A stretch of 64,000 nucleotides of DNA, taken from NCBI GenBank assembly GCA_019239425.1, contig JAFAZX010000035.1, positions 1-64,000 on the forward strand, given 5' to 3'. Under the pieces are notes generated by a model. It was given only the letters and a program-made list of their open reading frames with translations, made no database searches and had not been told where the DNA came from. Of this stretch, positions 28,623 through 37,753 are shown piece by piece. The DNA comes from Acidobacteriota bacterium. GTDB lineage: Bacteria; Acidobacteriota; Blastocatellia; Pyrinomonadales; Pyrinomonadaceae. Position numbers and translations under genes: made by a program. Every line of letters starts with the position of its first letter. The stretch's first letter is position 1.

Positions 28623-29465
28623 ATGGACATGGAAGAGATCATCGAATGGCTAAAATTTTATGACGGCACCTTCCCCCGCCAAGCGTTGAAGGAGGCGGTG
28701 GCGGGGCGAGAACAGGTCACCCCCGTTCTGCTACAGATTCTTGAGGAAGCTGCTCACAGTGTCGAAGACGTTTACGAGCAGGAGGATTACATGGCTCACA
28801 TCTATGCCATGTTCCTGCTGGCCCAGTTCCGTGAGAAGCGCGCCTACCCGCTGGTCGTCGATTTCTTCTCCGCGCCGGGCGACATCTCGCTGGAAGCTAC
28901 AGGGGATGTCGTCACCGAATACCTTGATCGAATATTGGCTTCGGTCTGCGGCGGGGACGTGAGCCTCATCAAGCGGTTGGCGGAGAACGAGGCGGCGGAC
29001 GAGTATGTCCGTAACGCGGCGTTGGAATCCCTGGTCTGCCTGGTCGCCACGGGCCAGATGGCGCGGGAGGGGGTGCCGGCGTATTACAAGAGCCTGTTTG
29101 AAAGCGACCTCTCGAAAGAGCCTTCACACTTCTGGGACGGGCTGGTCTCCTGCTGCACGGACTTATACCCGGAAGAGGTCTACCCGCAGATAAAGCAAGC
29201 CTTCGAGGAAGATCTGATAGATGAATGGGTCATTGATCTGGACTTCGTCGATGAGCAACTGGCGCTCGGTAGGGAAGAGGTTCTGGCCAGGCTTCAAGAT
29301 GACAGGTACAGGCTGATTGAAGATACGATTGAGGAGCTTGCGGGGTGGGCAGGCTTCCAACCTCCAATTCAGCAGCAGCCGATTGTCAAAAAGAAGAAAA
29401 TAGGCCGCAACGAGCCGTGCCCGTGCGGGAGCGGGAAGAAGTACAAGAAGTGTTGCGGCACGTGA
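28623..29465 (+). CDS. DUF1186 protein with C-terminal SEC-C zinc motif
   Basis: A 280-residue protein. The bulk is a helical HEAT-like DUF1186 region with repeated EEA...YALLAQF-type helices. The C-terminus ends in a complete SEC-C motif, [20 protein letters not shown], which binds zinc and in SecA mediates SecB and ribosome contacts. Such proteins are often annotated only by this motif. ATG 28623 or 28629 could start it. It is probably the last gene of the fic-led run. Confidence 0.85.
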   Translation: MDMEEIIEWLKFYDGTFPRQALKEAVAGREQVTPVLLQILEEAAHSVEDVYEQEDYMAHIYAMFLLAQFREKRAYPLVVDFFSAPGDISLEATGDVVTEYLDRILASVCGGDVSLIKRLAENEAADEYVRNAALESLVCLVATGQMAREGVPAYYKSLFESDLSKEPSHFWDGLVSCCTDLYPEEVYPQIKQAFEEDLIDEWVIDLDFVDEQLALGREEVLARLQDDRYRLIEDTIEELAGWAGFQPPIQQQPIVKKKKIGRNEPCPCGSGKKYKKCCGT

Positions 29466-29602
29466 GGCGGGGCTGACAGCCCATCATGCCGGACGCGCAG
29501 GCGGCTATTTCCGCAGCGTGCCGGCGTTGCGGGAGATGGGGAACGTCCGGCGCCCGGTAATCTTCGGAGGTCAAGGCTGAAGTGATTTCCGGCAGGTAGA
29601 GA

Positions 29603-29917
29603 ATGGATGCAATACCGGAAAGAGATTGGCTGTATCTCAGGCGCGTTCAGGGCCAGCTACTTGAGGCATTATGTGCCCGGATCAACGGCGAAGCTTCGCG
29701 CATCATGGCCAACCACTACCTAAAAGAGCACGAGAAGTTTTTACAGCTCTACGCCCACGTCGTCACGCAAAACGCAGTTGTCGCGGACTGCTTCGATGAT
29801 TGAAGGAGGTCGAACATCTTCCTGAAACTTCTGCTGCTGCGGGAGAACCGGCTGCTAACGGACGAACACCTCTCGAAGCTCTCAGCGGAGACGCAGAGAA
29901 GGCTCAACACTGTATAG
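29603..29917 (+). pseudogene. Small hypothetical gene interrupted by an in-frame TGA
   Basis: The frame opens at ATG 29603 (MDAIPERDWLYLRRVQGQLLE) and stops at TGA 29801 after 66 codons. It continues in the same frame for 37 more codons (RRSNIFLKLLLLRENRLLTD... to TAG 29915) with clearly protein-like sequence. The TGA follows FDD and precedes RRS, where I recall related small acidobacterial proteins having FNDWRRS, so a Trp TGG to TGA change explains it. The family of ~100-aa helical proteins is uncharacterised. I cannot exclude recoding or a sequencing error. Confidence 0.65.
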
Positions 29918-30375
29918 TCGTGTCCGGTGGCTGCTTCACCAAAAGCGGGGAAGAGCTTGGAAGGCGTTTTAATCAACCACCGCGCAACCTTGGTTACTGC
30001 CTGCCGAGAGCGTGAAGAGTGTAGCAAATCATCTGGCTGCTACTTCGCCTGATCTAAGACCATCATCAGAAACGGGTTTTGCCGTAATTTTGCCCTAGTC
30101 CATGGTGTGCCGAATGAGGCGCCTGAGCGTGTGAAATGTTGGGTTTTGCCTTATATGCGGCGTGTGGGGCTCGGACGAGAGTTCATAACCCCAAGCTCAA
30201 GTCTGCTAGCCAAATCGCCGTTGCCGGCAAGATGGTCTACAGAATTATAAAGGGTACCGACGCCACAGCCGGTCATTACAGTCAACTTTTTCAGTGAGCC
30301 GCTGTAATGAGAACCTCCCTTTGATGTTCAGCACCCATGCTTGATACCTTTGCGAATCATTGGAGTATGACGATT
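29918..30375. other. Intergenic stretch with a degenerate tRNA-Met-like 3' fragment
   Basis: 458 bases without a supported gene. At 30181-30212 it reads TTCATAACCCCAAG, then CTCAAGTCT, then GCTAGCCAA. This is a shortened copy of the tRNA-Met 3' halves found at 31544 and 56600, with about 14 bases missing. Nothing else is recognised. Confidence 0.5.
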
Positions 30376-30825
30376 TTAAGGTGTAGGACGCAAGCGCGGG
30401 TCAAATATGAAAGGCTGTTGTGAGAGGACACGCAGGCGAGCCGCGCTCGGGTGCTGCGGGTTGAGGAGTATGTTTTTACTGTCGGGCAATACCGCGCTCG
30501 GTACGATCAGGGCTAAACTACGCTGCTCTTCCAGCCACTCGTCCCCGATGGCGCGCGTCTGCGCGGGGTCGCGCTCCCACCCGGCTTTGAGTTGGGCTAA
30601 GCTTAGCTCTTCGACGCTATCGTCAGGAACGGAAATCTTAAAGCTGGTGTAGTCTCGCGGGAGAGCGCCCGTCACGTGAACAAGGCACTCGGCCAAACAG
30701 AGGGCCAGTGATTCTGAAGCGTAAACAAGTGGGCGGCCCGGCGAGTTCCACCTCCCGCCGACGAGCCGCGCGCCTTCGCCCGCTAGCGGTGGATAACGGC
30801 TGCTCGCCAAGCGCCAGGCGAACAT
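30376..30825 (-). CDS. RES-domain toxin (NAD+ phosphorylase/hydrolase type)
   Basis: A 149-residue RES protein. The family residues are in place: Arg in AWRLASSRYPPLAGEGARLVGGRWN, the Tyr-Ala-Ser-Glu segment VYASESLALCLAECLVH, and a later Ser/Asn region NILLNPQHPSA. Known RES toxins degrade NAD+ and halt growth until neutralised. The ATG at 30825 shares one base with the stop of the upstream antitoxin gene (TAATG), so the pair is translationally coupled. Confidence 0.9.
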   Translation of the reverse strand: MFAWRLASSRYPPLAGEGARLVGGRWNSPGRPLVYASESLALCLAECLVHVTGALPRDYTSFKISVPDDSVEELSLAQLKAGWERDPAQTRAIGDEWLEEQRSLALIVPSAVLPDSKNILLNPQHPSAARLRVLSQQPFIFDPRLRPTP

Positions 30826-31250
30826 TATTCATAGACCCCGTATTCGATACGCAGGAGCACGGCCTCGACCAGCTGCGCGCCGCTCCCGGTTCGCAGCAGC
30901 CGGAGCGGTGCGTGCCCTTCGAGCGCCGGGTTCGGCGTCAGGAGCCACCCGCGCGCGGCCTCGACATCCCCGAAGACGCGCTGCGCCAGAGCGGCGATGC
31001 CCGCGGTGCGTGCGACGCGGTCGGACTGCTCGGGCGTAAGCCGGCGCGCACGCTTTATGCTCGTCAGGGTGCGGCGCGGGATGACAGCGGCCAAATCGGA
31101 GTCGGAGAGGTGGCTGAAGCGCTTCAGCTCCGTGACGGCGTTGCGCGGCAACCCGCGTTCGACCGTCTCCACGAAGGCGGCGCCGGAGACCACGTCCTTA
31201 CCAAGTACTCCGCGCCCACCGAGTGCGTTAATCGTTTCCTGCCACTCCAT
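30825..31250 (-). CDS. Xre/MbcA/ParS-family antitoxin of the RES pair
   Basis: A 141-residue antitoxin from ATG 31250, preceded by AGGAGA five bases upstream (an in-frame start at 31265 has no site). The N-terminal Xre-like part includes FSHLSDSDLAAVIPRRTLTSIKRARRLTPEQSDRVAR. The C-terminal toxin-binding domain (DUF2384) reads FGDVEAARGWLLTPNPALEGHAPLRLLRTGSGAQLVEAVLLRIEYG as a continuous block. It should bind RES and repress its own promoter, where a palindrome is present. Confidence 0.9.
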   Translation of the reverse strand: MEWQETINALGGRGVLGKDVVSGAAFVETVERGLPRNAVTELKRFSHLSDSDLAAVIPRRTLTSIKRARRLTPEQSDRVARTAGIAALAQRVFGDVEAARGWLLTPNPALEGHAPLRLLRTGSGAQLVEAVLLRIEYGVYE

Positions 31251-31285
31251 GTTATCTCCTAACACTTAAGCGCAAGCTTGCCTAA

Positions 31286-31314
31286 AATATATGGCATACA
31301 AGCCATGTAGTCAA
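31286..31314 (-). promoter_or_regulatory. Sigma-70 promoter with internal operator for the Xre-RES operon
   Basis: On the minus strand, TTGACT (31314-31309) and TATATT (31291-31286) are separated by exactly 17 bases. The spacer contains the palindrome ATGGC-TTGTAT-GCCAT (31306-31291), well placed for autorepression by the Xre antitoxin. The transcript would start ~30 bases before the antitoxin ATG. Confidence 0.75.
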
Positions 31315-31504
31315 CAAGCTGTAACTTTGGGAGCGTCTAAATTAAAGTCGTGCCGTTAGCTCTCAGCATGAATCAATGTGAAATGTACCATCCCATCCCG
31401 GCGTCTTGCCGAACGATGTTGGCGGAAAAATGGCGGACTTGTCTGAGTGCATCAGAGTAAATGAGAGCGAGCTTTGGCGACTGCTACCCAGTACAAATAA
31501 GCCC

Positions 31505-31539
31505 TCAGCCATCCTGATAAGACGTGGTAGGACGGCTGA
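31505..31539. repeat. Stem-loop immediately before the left tRNA remnant
   Basis: Arms TCAGCCATCCT (31505-31515) and AGGACGGCTGA (31529-31539) pair at ten of eleven positions around a 13-base loop. It ends four bases before the tRNA-Met remnant. It could be a terminator without U-run or part of an old recombination site. Confidence 0.55.
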
Positions 31540-31543
31540 CATA

Positions 31544-31592
31544 GGATTCATAACCCCAAGGTCGGGAGTTCAAGTCTCCCCCCCCGCTACCA
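31544..31592 (+). repeat. tRNA-Met(CAT) 3' half, left copy of the att-like direct repeat
   Basis: 49 bases from the anticodon arm to the CCA end. The loop TTCATAA contains the CAT anticodon, and a T-arm GGGAG-TTCAAGT-CTCCC follows, then CCGCTACCA. The 5' half (acceptor strand and D-arm) is absent, so it is not a working tRNA. A 48-base near-identical copy lies at 56600-56647, also followed by integrase remnants. Such 3' halves are the usual att sites of tyrosine integrases. Confidence 0.8.
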
Positions 31593-31743
31593 AATTTCTC
31601 CTTATGCTGCAACGTTTACGGGTGTGGCGGCGGAGTGCCATTCCGTCGCCGTTTTCCGTTTTGCCGAGGCCGGAAGAGCCGTGCCCCGTATAAGAGGCGC
31701 ACTACCCCATCGCCGAGCCTGCTCAACGCTCGACTTCGACAAG

Positions 31744-31989
31744 GCGCTCTCGACCCGCATAGTGCAGAAGATCGTAAAGAGTTCGGCCGACTTCTCCCGC
31801 CTCGGCGACCTCTCACCGCACAATCTACGTGGAGCGGCCATTAGGCGAGCGCTCAATTACGGGTTCCCCTACTGGCAGGTGCAGGTGATGAGTAAGCACA
31901 GGGACCCGAAGACCGTCATGCGCTACGACCACGGCAGGGAGAACCGCGACCATAACGCCGTCAACTTCCTCGGGTATGCTGCGGAATGA
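31744..31989 (+). pseudogene. Tyrosine recombinase (integrase) C-terminal remnant, left copy
   Basis: The frame holds only the end of a phage-type integrase: LSPHNLRGAAIRRALNYGFPYWQ (His-x-x-Arg box) and SKHRDPKTVMRYDHGREN with the nucleophile Tyr, to TGA 31989. The catalytic domain's first Arg and the N-terminal DNA-binding part are missing, so it cannot recombine DNA. The ~120 bases between the tRNA piece and this end are conserved in the right copy near 56.7 kb. Confidence 0.8.
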
Positions 31990-32002
31990 GGGGCAATAAC
32001 TA

Positions 32003-32200
32003 ATGGACGGCAGGGAGCGGAAGGATGTGAGGTCGGGGCTCACGGTCGACATCGTCCTCAAGCAGGATCAGCGCACTGGCAGGCTGACCCGCGGCGTCGT
32101 CAAAGACGTGCTGACGAAATCCCCCAGCCACCCGCACGGCATCAAAGTCAGACTCGAGACGGGAGAGGTCGGCAGGGTTAAAGAGATCATTTCGCACTGA
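32003..32200 (+). CDS. ywbE: YwbE family protein
   Basis: A 65-residue protein matching the small conserved YwbE/DUF2196 family over its full length: RKDVRSGLTVDIVLKQDQR, then GVVKDVLTKSPSHPHGIKVR, then the LETGEVGRVKEI end. It has an SH3-like beta-barrel look. Function is unknown. It lies just after the left integrase remnant. Confidence 0.88.
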   Translation: MDGRERKDVRSGLTVDIVLKQDQRTGRLTRGVVKDVLTKSPSHPHGIKVRLETGEVGRVKEIISH

Positions 32201-32340
32201 GGGACTGATGGCCCGAGATTTCCGCGGACGCGGGGCTAATGAAGTCGCAGTTATAGATCTTCGGCGGGATGGTCTGCGTCTCGCTCCTCTCGCCGTGCGT
32301 GCTGCGGCTGAGGCGGAAGGCGGGCGTCAAGGAGGGCGGG

Positions 32341-32499
32341 ATGAACAAGAGAATCCTTCACATCATGCTCTTGGCTTTGACCTGCCTGGCCTTAACCTTC
32401 GGGGGGGAGCAAACGGCGACGGCGTAGGAACACCCCGTCAAGTATCTGTCTGAGGTCTGGAACACAGAGAATGGCCTGCCCCAAGGCGGCAATAGACGG
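32341..32499 (+). pseudogene. Remnant of a sensor protein N-terminus (signal peptide plus propeller start)
   Basis: Behind a good GGAGGG site, ATG 32341 opens a signal peptide (ILHIMLLALTCLALTF). The frame is stopped by TAG 32425 and then continues with KYLSEVWNTENGLPQGG. That motif is the usual mature start of periplasmic two-component propeller (Y_Y_Y) hybrid sensors. The rest is gone, so this is a truncated, stop-containing relic. Confidence 0.6.
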
Positions 32500-32557
32500 C
32501 GCCCCTCGAATCAAACGACGCCATCATCCTGAAAATTCTAACCCTATCTTTATTAGA

Positions 32558-32676
32558 TATTCTGGTCGCCTTGACCATAAAGTCGGTAGCGTACCCGGAT
32601 TGAAGTGGTGCCAGTCATGGCAGGCCGCTACATACCGTGTACGGTTCCGACTTTATGGTTAAGGCCGTATTCTGGT
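32558..32676. mobile_element. 101-bp MITE-like element with 9-bp target duplication
   Basis: The direct repeat TATTCTGGT occurs at 32558-32566 and 32668-32676. Between them is a 101-base segment with imperfect ~30-base terminal inverted repeats sharing ACCATAAAGTCGG and CGTAC. The left arm starts CGCCTTGACC and the right arm, reversed, starts CGGCCTTAACC. It has no coding capacity. It fits a non-autonomous insertion element moved by a transposase elsewhere that makes 9-bp duplications. Confidence 0.75.
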
Positions 32677-33152
32677 ATATGCTACCGGCAAATGAGCGCC
32701 CAGCTTGCTCAATTTCAGGCAAAACAGCGACCGTGCCTCTGATGATGATCAAAGGACTGTTGTGCGGTGGCTGAGCGCCAGGCTCGGATAGAGGGCGTTG
32801 CGACGAATGTCTTGTGCCGGCCCACCTCTCCAGTAAAGCGCCGGCGAAACTGCTCGCCTCTCTGAGGTCGCTAACACCCACCAAGAGCCTGACGGACGAA
32901 ATAGCCCCCACAATAGAGTTTAAGGAAATCCCCGCACGTGATATCAGTCACGGCTATCAGCCATGAATTTATATTCAGCGCGGTTCTCCGCTTGCCATGT
33001 CCCCGGCATAACAATTGGCTCGTAATTTCTTTTCGCCCAGGTAAGGCAGCTTTCGAAGCTCCCACTTGAATGGTATGACGCAGACTTTTTTCATTGTCCC
33101 TCACATGGGGCTGTGACTAAGGTGCTCGCCTCCCGGTGAAGGGCTATCCCGA
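32677..33152. other. Intergenic region upstream of the sensor kinase
   Basis: 476 bases in which I see no gene, RNA or clear promoter. The segment just before the kinase start has no strong ribosome site; GGTGAAGGG lies ~13 bases upstream of ATG 33153. Confidence 0.4.
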
Positions 33153-35131
33153 ATGAGCAAATACACCGATGAATCAGCGAGACGGAAGACGGAAAGGAGG
33201 CGCACTAAACGCCGCCCGACTGACGGGAACTCCCTCGGGATTCTGGAGAGCATATCCGACGCCTTTGTCGCTTTAGACCGCGAGTGGCACTACACCTACG
33301 TCAACCGCGCGGCCGAGCGCATCGTAGGTTTCCGGCGTGAAGAGATGCTGGGGCGAACCGTCTGGGACTTATTCCCCCAGGAAGGTACCCGGTTCGAGCG
33401 GGCTCTGCGCCGCGGTATGGACGAAGGCGTAACCATACGTTTCGAGGAATACTCCGCGCCGCTCGCCATCTGGCTGGAATACACGGTCTACCCGTCTGCC
33501 GACGGCGTCGTCGTCTACGCGCGAGACATCACGGAGCACAAACGTATGGATGAGGCGCTCCGCGAGCAGGAGCGCCTCATCCGTCAGATAGCCGAACTGA
33601 CGCCGGTCGTCATCAACGTCTTCGACCTCGTCACGGAGCGCGACACCTACGTCAGCTCCGATGTCTTCACCCTCCTCGGCTACACGCCCGAAGAGATGGC
33701 AGGGATGGAAGACGCCATCACCCCTTTCTGGCACCCGGAAGACATCCCCATCGCGAGAGCGCAGATGGCGCGCTCGAAGGCGGCGGCGAATGGCGAGATC
33801 GGCGAATTCGAGTACCGTGTGCGACGCCGCGACGGCGAGTGGCGGTGGCTTCACAGCCGCAGCATGCCGTTCAGTAGAGACGAACATGGAGCAGTGCGGC
33901 AGATCGTCACCGCGACGCAGGATGTCACCGCGCGCAAGCGGGCTGAGGAGGAACTGCGAAAGGCGCACGAAGGGCTTGAGCGACGGGTTGAAGAGCGCAC
34001 CACCCGTTTGTCGGAGATGAATACCGTCCTACAAGCGGAAGTAGAGGAGCGCAAACGCGCGGAAGAGGAACTGCGCCGCAGTGAGACCACTCTGGCCGAA
34101 GGGCAGAGACTGACTCACACGGGCAGCGGCGTCTGGAATGTGGCTACCGATGAAGTCGTCTGGTCGCAGGAGATGTACCGCCTCTATGGCTTCGAGCCCG
34201 GGAGTGTGACTCCCGGTTATGAGCTGTTCATGCAGATCGTCCACCCGGATGATCGGTCCCGCGTGGCCGATATATTTCAGAAGGTAGTTCGCGAAGAGAT
34301 CGGATACGAGGTGGAGTTTAGAGTCGTGCGTCCCGACGGCCAGGTCAGGCTCCTCCACAGCGCGGGTCATCCCGTTTATGACGGGGCGGGCAAACTCGCC
34401 GAGGTCATCGGTACGATCTTCGACATCACCGAGAGGAGGGATGCCGAGGAGGAGAGGCACCAGTTGTTGCGTCGGCTGATGGCCGCGCAGGAGGAGGAGC
34501 GCCGCCGGATTGCGCGTCAACTTCATGACCAACTGGGACAGGACGCGAGCGCGTTGGGCTTAATCCTCGCCACGCTCAAAGCCAGGTACGGCGTTCAAGC
34601 CGGGCTCGGCGAACAACTGGATTCCTTGACAGTGATTGCCAGACAGTTGAGCGAAGACATAGATTACCTCGTCTGGGAACTCCGACCCACGGCGCTCTCC
34701 GACCTCGGCCTGGTGGTCGCGTCCTCCAATTACGTGAAGTCATGGTCGAAGCATTTCGGCGTCCGCGCGGAATTGCACACCACCGGGATGGGGAAAGACC
34801 GCCTGACCGACGAGATCGAAACGGTTCTGTACCGCGTCCTACAGGAAGCCCTCACCAACGTCGGCAAACACGCCGAGGCCGACAGCGTCAGCATCCTTCT
34901 CGAACGCCGCTCGGATCAGGTCTCGCTCATCGTCGAGGATAACGGCGTCGGTTTTGACGGGGCGCAAGCCTTCGGCGCAAGGCGCAGGGGGGTAGGGTTG
35001 GTCGGGATGCGAGAGCGCGTGGAGCTCGTCGGGGGGTGATTGAGATAGAGTCTCTGCCGGGAGCCGGGGTCACCATTGTCGTCCGCATCCCCGCGCCGCA
35101 CGTCTCCGGTGGAGAAGGCCGAGATGAATAA
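33153..35131 (+). CDS. PAS-domain sensor histidine kinase with a frameshift near the end
   Basis: A soluble kinase with three PAS domains: ~25-130, ~145-265 (HPEDIPIARAQM...GEWRWLHSRSMPF, then a PAC segment) and ~315-425. A coiled coil lies at 265-310. HisKA_3 has RRIARQLHDQLGQDASALGL (His phosphorylation site) and HATPase_c has VLQEALTNVGKHAEA and VEDNGVGFD. The frame stops at TGA 35037 right after a run of six G. Shifting one base restores IEIESLPGAGVTIVVRIPAP, the normal end of this domain, to TAA 35131. The restored end overlaps the response regulator start by eight bases. Either a sequencing error or a real truncation of the last ~30 residues explains this. Confidence 0.85.
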
Positions 35132-35774
35132 GCTACGCGTCGTCCTGGCCGACGACCATCCGATCATGCGCGAAGGCTTGCGGCTGCTCGTCAACGAACA
35201 GGCGGACATGGAAGTCGTCGGCGAAGCCGACAACGGGCGCGAGGCAATCGCCGTGGCGCAGCGGCTCCGCCCGGATGTCGTCGTAATGGATGTCTCGATG
35301 CCCGAACTCAACGGGCTGAAGGCGACGGAGAAACTGAAGGAGTTGTGCCCCGAAACAACAATCCTGACCCTGACGCGCCACTCGGACGACGGCTACCTGC
35401 AACAACTGCTCCAGGCCGGTTCGAGCGGTTACGTGCTGAAACAGAGCAATCCTGATGAGTTGGTGCGCGCAATCCGCGCCGTCGCCAGCGGTCAAACATA
35501 CCTCGACCCCGCGGTGGCGGAAACGGTCGTCGGCAAACTCGGCAGGCGCGCGCCTCGCGGCATTCGTCACGACCGGAAGTTGAGCGGGCGGGAGGAGGAA
35601 GTCTTGCGCCTCATCGCCCAGGGGTACTTGAGCAAAGAGGTGGCCGCCCGCCTCCAGATCGGCATCAAGACCGTCGATGCGCACAAAGCCAACGGCATGG
35701 AGAAAATGGGCATGAAGAACCGCATCGACCTCGTCCGCTACGCCATGCTGCAAGGCTGGTTGGAAGACATCTGA
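35124..35774 (+). CDS. NarL/FixJ-family response regulator
   Basis: A 216-residue regulator from ATG 35124 (MNKLRVVLADDHPIMREGL), with GGAGAAGG upstream. Its receiver domain has the acidic pair DD, phospho-acceptor Asp in VVVMDVSMPELNG and the Lys in YVLKQSN. The C-terminal LuxR-type HTH reads LSGREEEVLRLIAQGYLSKEVAARL as a continuous helix set, then IKTVDAHKANGMEKMG. It partners the preceding HisKA_3 kinase. Target genes are unknown; the adjacent stress genes are candidates. Confidence 0.93.
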   Translation: MNKLRVVLADDHPIMREGLRLLVNEQADMEVVGEADNGREAIAVAQRLRPDVVVMDVSMPELNGLKATEKLKELCPETTILTLTRHSDDGYLQQLLQAGSSGYVLKQSNPDELVRAIRAVASGQTYLDPAVAETVVGKLGRRAPRGIRHDRKLSGREEEVLRLIAQGYLSKEVAARLQIGIKTVDAHKANGMEKMGMKNRIDLVRYAMLQGWLEDI

Positions 35775-36305
35775 CGATTGATAAGCTTTCCGCTTCGGTC
35801 AGCCTCAGGAAAATCCTGACCCCACTGCATATTTCCCTAATATCAAAAAGTTTTCCCGCCTGATAAAACCGTAGGGCTCGAATACAGGGCGAGAGATTCG
35901 CGCGAGCAGTCTGTACTGCTTGAAGGGGCCGGACAGCGCTGCAAGCACAAGGGGGAGGACAAGGGGAAGTGTGAGTGTTCCGGGTGAAGCCTGACATCAA
36001 TTCTTCTCGTCAACTCCTCTCCGCATAATTAAATTCATGGCTCTTGCGAGCGTGCGTGTGAGCGCGCTCGTCTATGCCGGTTTGCGCCGCACACTCTCCC
36101 GGAATGACGAACAACACGCATGCCCATCTCGCGGGCTCACCCTGCACTGTGCTCGCGCGCACGTCACTCACCGCCAGACCGCTCCGCGTGATAACCGGCC
36201 CGGCCGCGCAGTCACGCCTTTCCACCAGAGGCACCTTATAAGCAATCAATGGTCAGTAATCCCTGGCCCCCGTCGACCGGACGGATTACTGACACGTTTA
36301 TAATC
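35775..36305. other. Intergenic region before the NtrC-type regulator
   Basis: 531 bases with no supported gene. It has AT-rich patches at 35800-35870 and a purine-rich stretch near 35940-35970. I see no consensus promoter by eye. Confidence 0.4.
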
Positions 36306-37727
36306 ATGCGGGAAGCAGTTCTTATCGTAGAAGAGGATCAGACGGTCAGACACACACTCGCACGCGCGCTGAGCGGTTGGGGCTGCCCGCCGTTGGAGAC
36401 GGCGACGGCCGCCGACGCGATAAAGTCTTTCGACAGCGAGCGCCCCGCCGTCGTGCTGCTCGACATGAACCTGTCCGGCGGCTCGTCGTGCGAAGTGCTG
36501 CGTGAGATAAAGGCGCGACGGCCGGACGCGTTAGTCATCCTCCTCACGGACGGCGTCCGCACTGAAGAGATCATGACCGCGCTGCGCTCGGGGGCGAGCG
36601 ACTTCATCCGCAAGCCGGTCGACCTTGAAGAACTCGAAGTAAGAATCCGCCACGCCGTCGAGACTACGGACGCGCCAAAAGATGCGGCCCCCGCACACAG
36701 GGCGCGCGCCGTGAAGTTCGGCTTCGAGCAGATTGTCGGGCGCTCGCCCGCCATGCAGGAGATGCTGCGCCTCGCGCGCAAAGTGGCCGAGTCGGAAGTC
36801 TCCTCCGTGCTGTTGCAGGGCGAATCGGGCACGGGCAAAGACCTCGTGGCGAAGGCCATCCACTGCGCCACGAAGCGCGCCGACCACGCGTTCGTCGCCA
36901 TCAACTGCGCCGCCCTCCCTCCGGCCCTCATCGAGACGGAGCTGTTCGGCCACGAGAAGGGCGCGTTCACCGACGCCAAGGCGCGCAAGGAGGGGCTGCT
37001 CGAACAGGCCAACGGCGGCACCATCTTCCTCGACGAAATCAGCGAGCTTGACATCAACCTCCAGGCGAAGCTCCTGCGCGTGCTCGAAGAGGGTTGCTAT
37101 CGGCGCGTCGGCGGGCTCAAAGACGTGACCTTCACGGCGCGCGTCCTCGCGGCGTCGAACCGCGACCTCCGTGCCGAGAGCGCGGCCGGGCGATTCCGCC
37201 CGGACCTCTACTACCGTCTCGCCGTCATCCAGATAGACATCCCGCGCCTCGCCGAGCGCGGCGGAGACGTGCGTCTCCTCGCCGAACACTTCGTCGCCCG
37301 CATCGGCCGCCGCGACATCCGCGGGCTCTCGCCGGAGGCCGTTTGCGCCTTCGAGTCCTACGACTGGCCGGGCAACGTGAGGGAGCTGCGCAACGTCGTC
37401 GAGCGCGCTCTCATACTCGAAGACGGCGACCTGATTACGACGCGGTATCTGACGCCCGAGATCGTGCCAAACTCGGAAGGCGGGCATCCGGGTCGCGCCC
37501 GAGCGAGCGTGCTGGACGATGAGGCGACCGTCAGCCTCCCTGAAGACGGCGTCTCACTCGACGAGGTGGAGACCACGCTGCTCAGGCAGGCCCTCGCGCG
37601 CAGCGGCGGCAACCAGACCCACGCCGCCGAACTCCTCGGCATGTCCCGCGACAAGTTCCGCTACCGCATGAAAAAGCTCAATAACTCACCTCCGCATCGA
37701 CGCGGGCCGAGTGAGCGGGCGCATTAA
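36306..37727 (+). CDS. NtrC-family sigma-54-dependent response regulator
   Basis: I take ATG 36306 (MREAVLIVEEDQT, 473 aa). Residues 1-~120 are a receiver domain with phospho-acceptor Asp in VVLLDMNLSGG. Then comes a sigma-54 AAA+ domain: LLQGESGTGKDLVA (Walker A), GAFTDA in the loop that normally reads GAFTGA, NGGTIFLDEISELD (Walker B) and the R-finger region. A Fis-type HTH ends the protein (GGNQTHAAELLGMSRDKFRYRMKKL). It would activate sigma-54 promoters from upstream sites. Three such promoters are visible downstream within 10 kb, making this the likely local master regulator. Replacement of Gly by Asp in the GAFTGA loop is unusual but known in functional relatives. Confidence 0.92.
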   Translation: MREAVLIVEEDQTVRHTLARALSGWGCPPLETATAADAIKSFDSERPAVVLLDMNLSGGSSCEVLREIKARRPDALVILLTDGVRTEEIMTALRSGASDFIRKPVDLEELEVRIRHAVETTDAPKDAAPAHRARAVKFGFEQIVGRSPAMQEMLRLARKVAESEVSSVLLQGESGTGKDLVAKAIHCATKRADHAFVAINCAALPPALIETELFGHEKGAFTDAKARKEGLLEQANGGTIFLDEISELDINLQAKLLRVLEEGCYRRVGGLKDVTFTARVLAASNRDLRAESAAGRFRPDLYYRLAVIQIDIPRLAERGGDVRLLAEHFVARIGRRDIRGLSPEAVCAFESYDWPGNVRELRNVVERALILEDGDLITTRYLTPEIVPNSEGGHPGRARASVLDDEATVSLPEDGVSLDEVETTLLRQALARSGGNQTHAAELLGMSRDKFRYRMKKLNNSPPHRRGPSERAH

Positions 37728-37753
37728 ACCAACCAACTACCCCGCGACTGCTC

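Noticed and set aside
31544..31592. A functional tRNA-Met gene
   Set aside because: Only the anticodon arm to the CCA end is present. The upstream bases do not form the acceptor 5' strand or a D-arm. The same holds at 56600.
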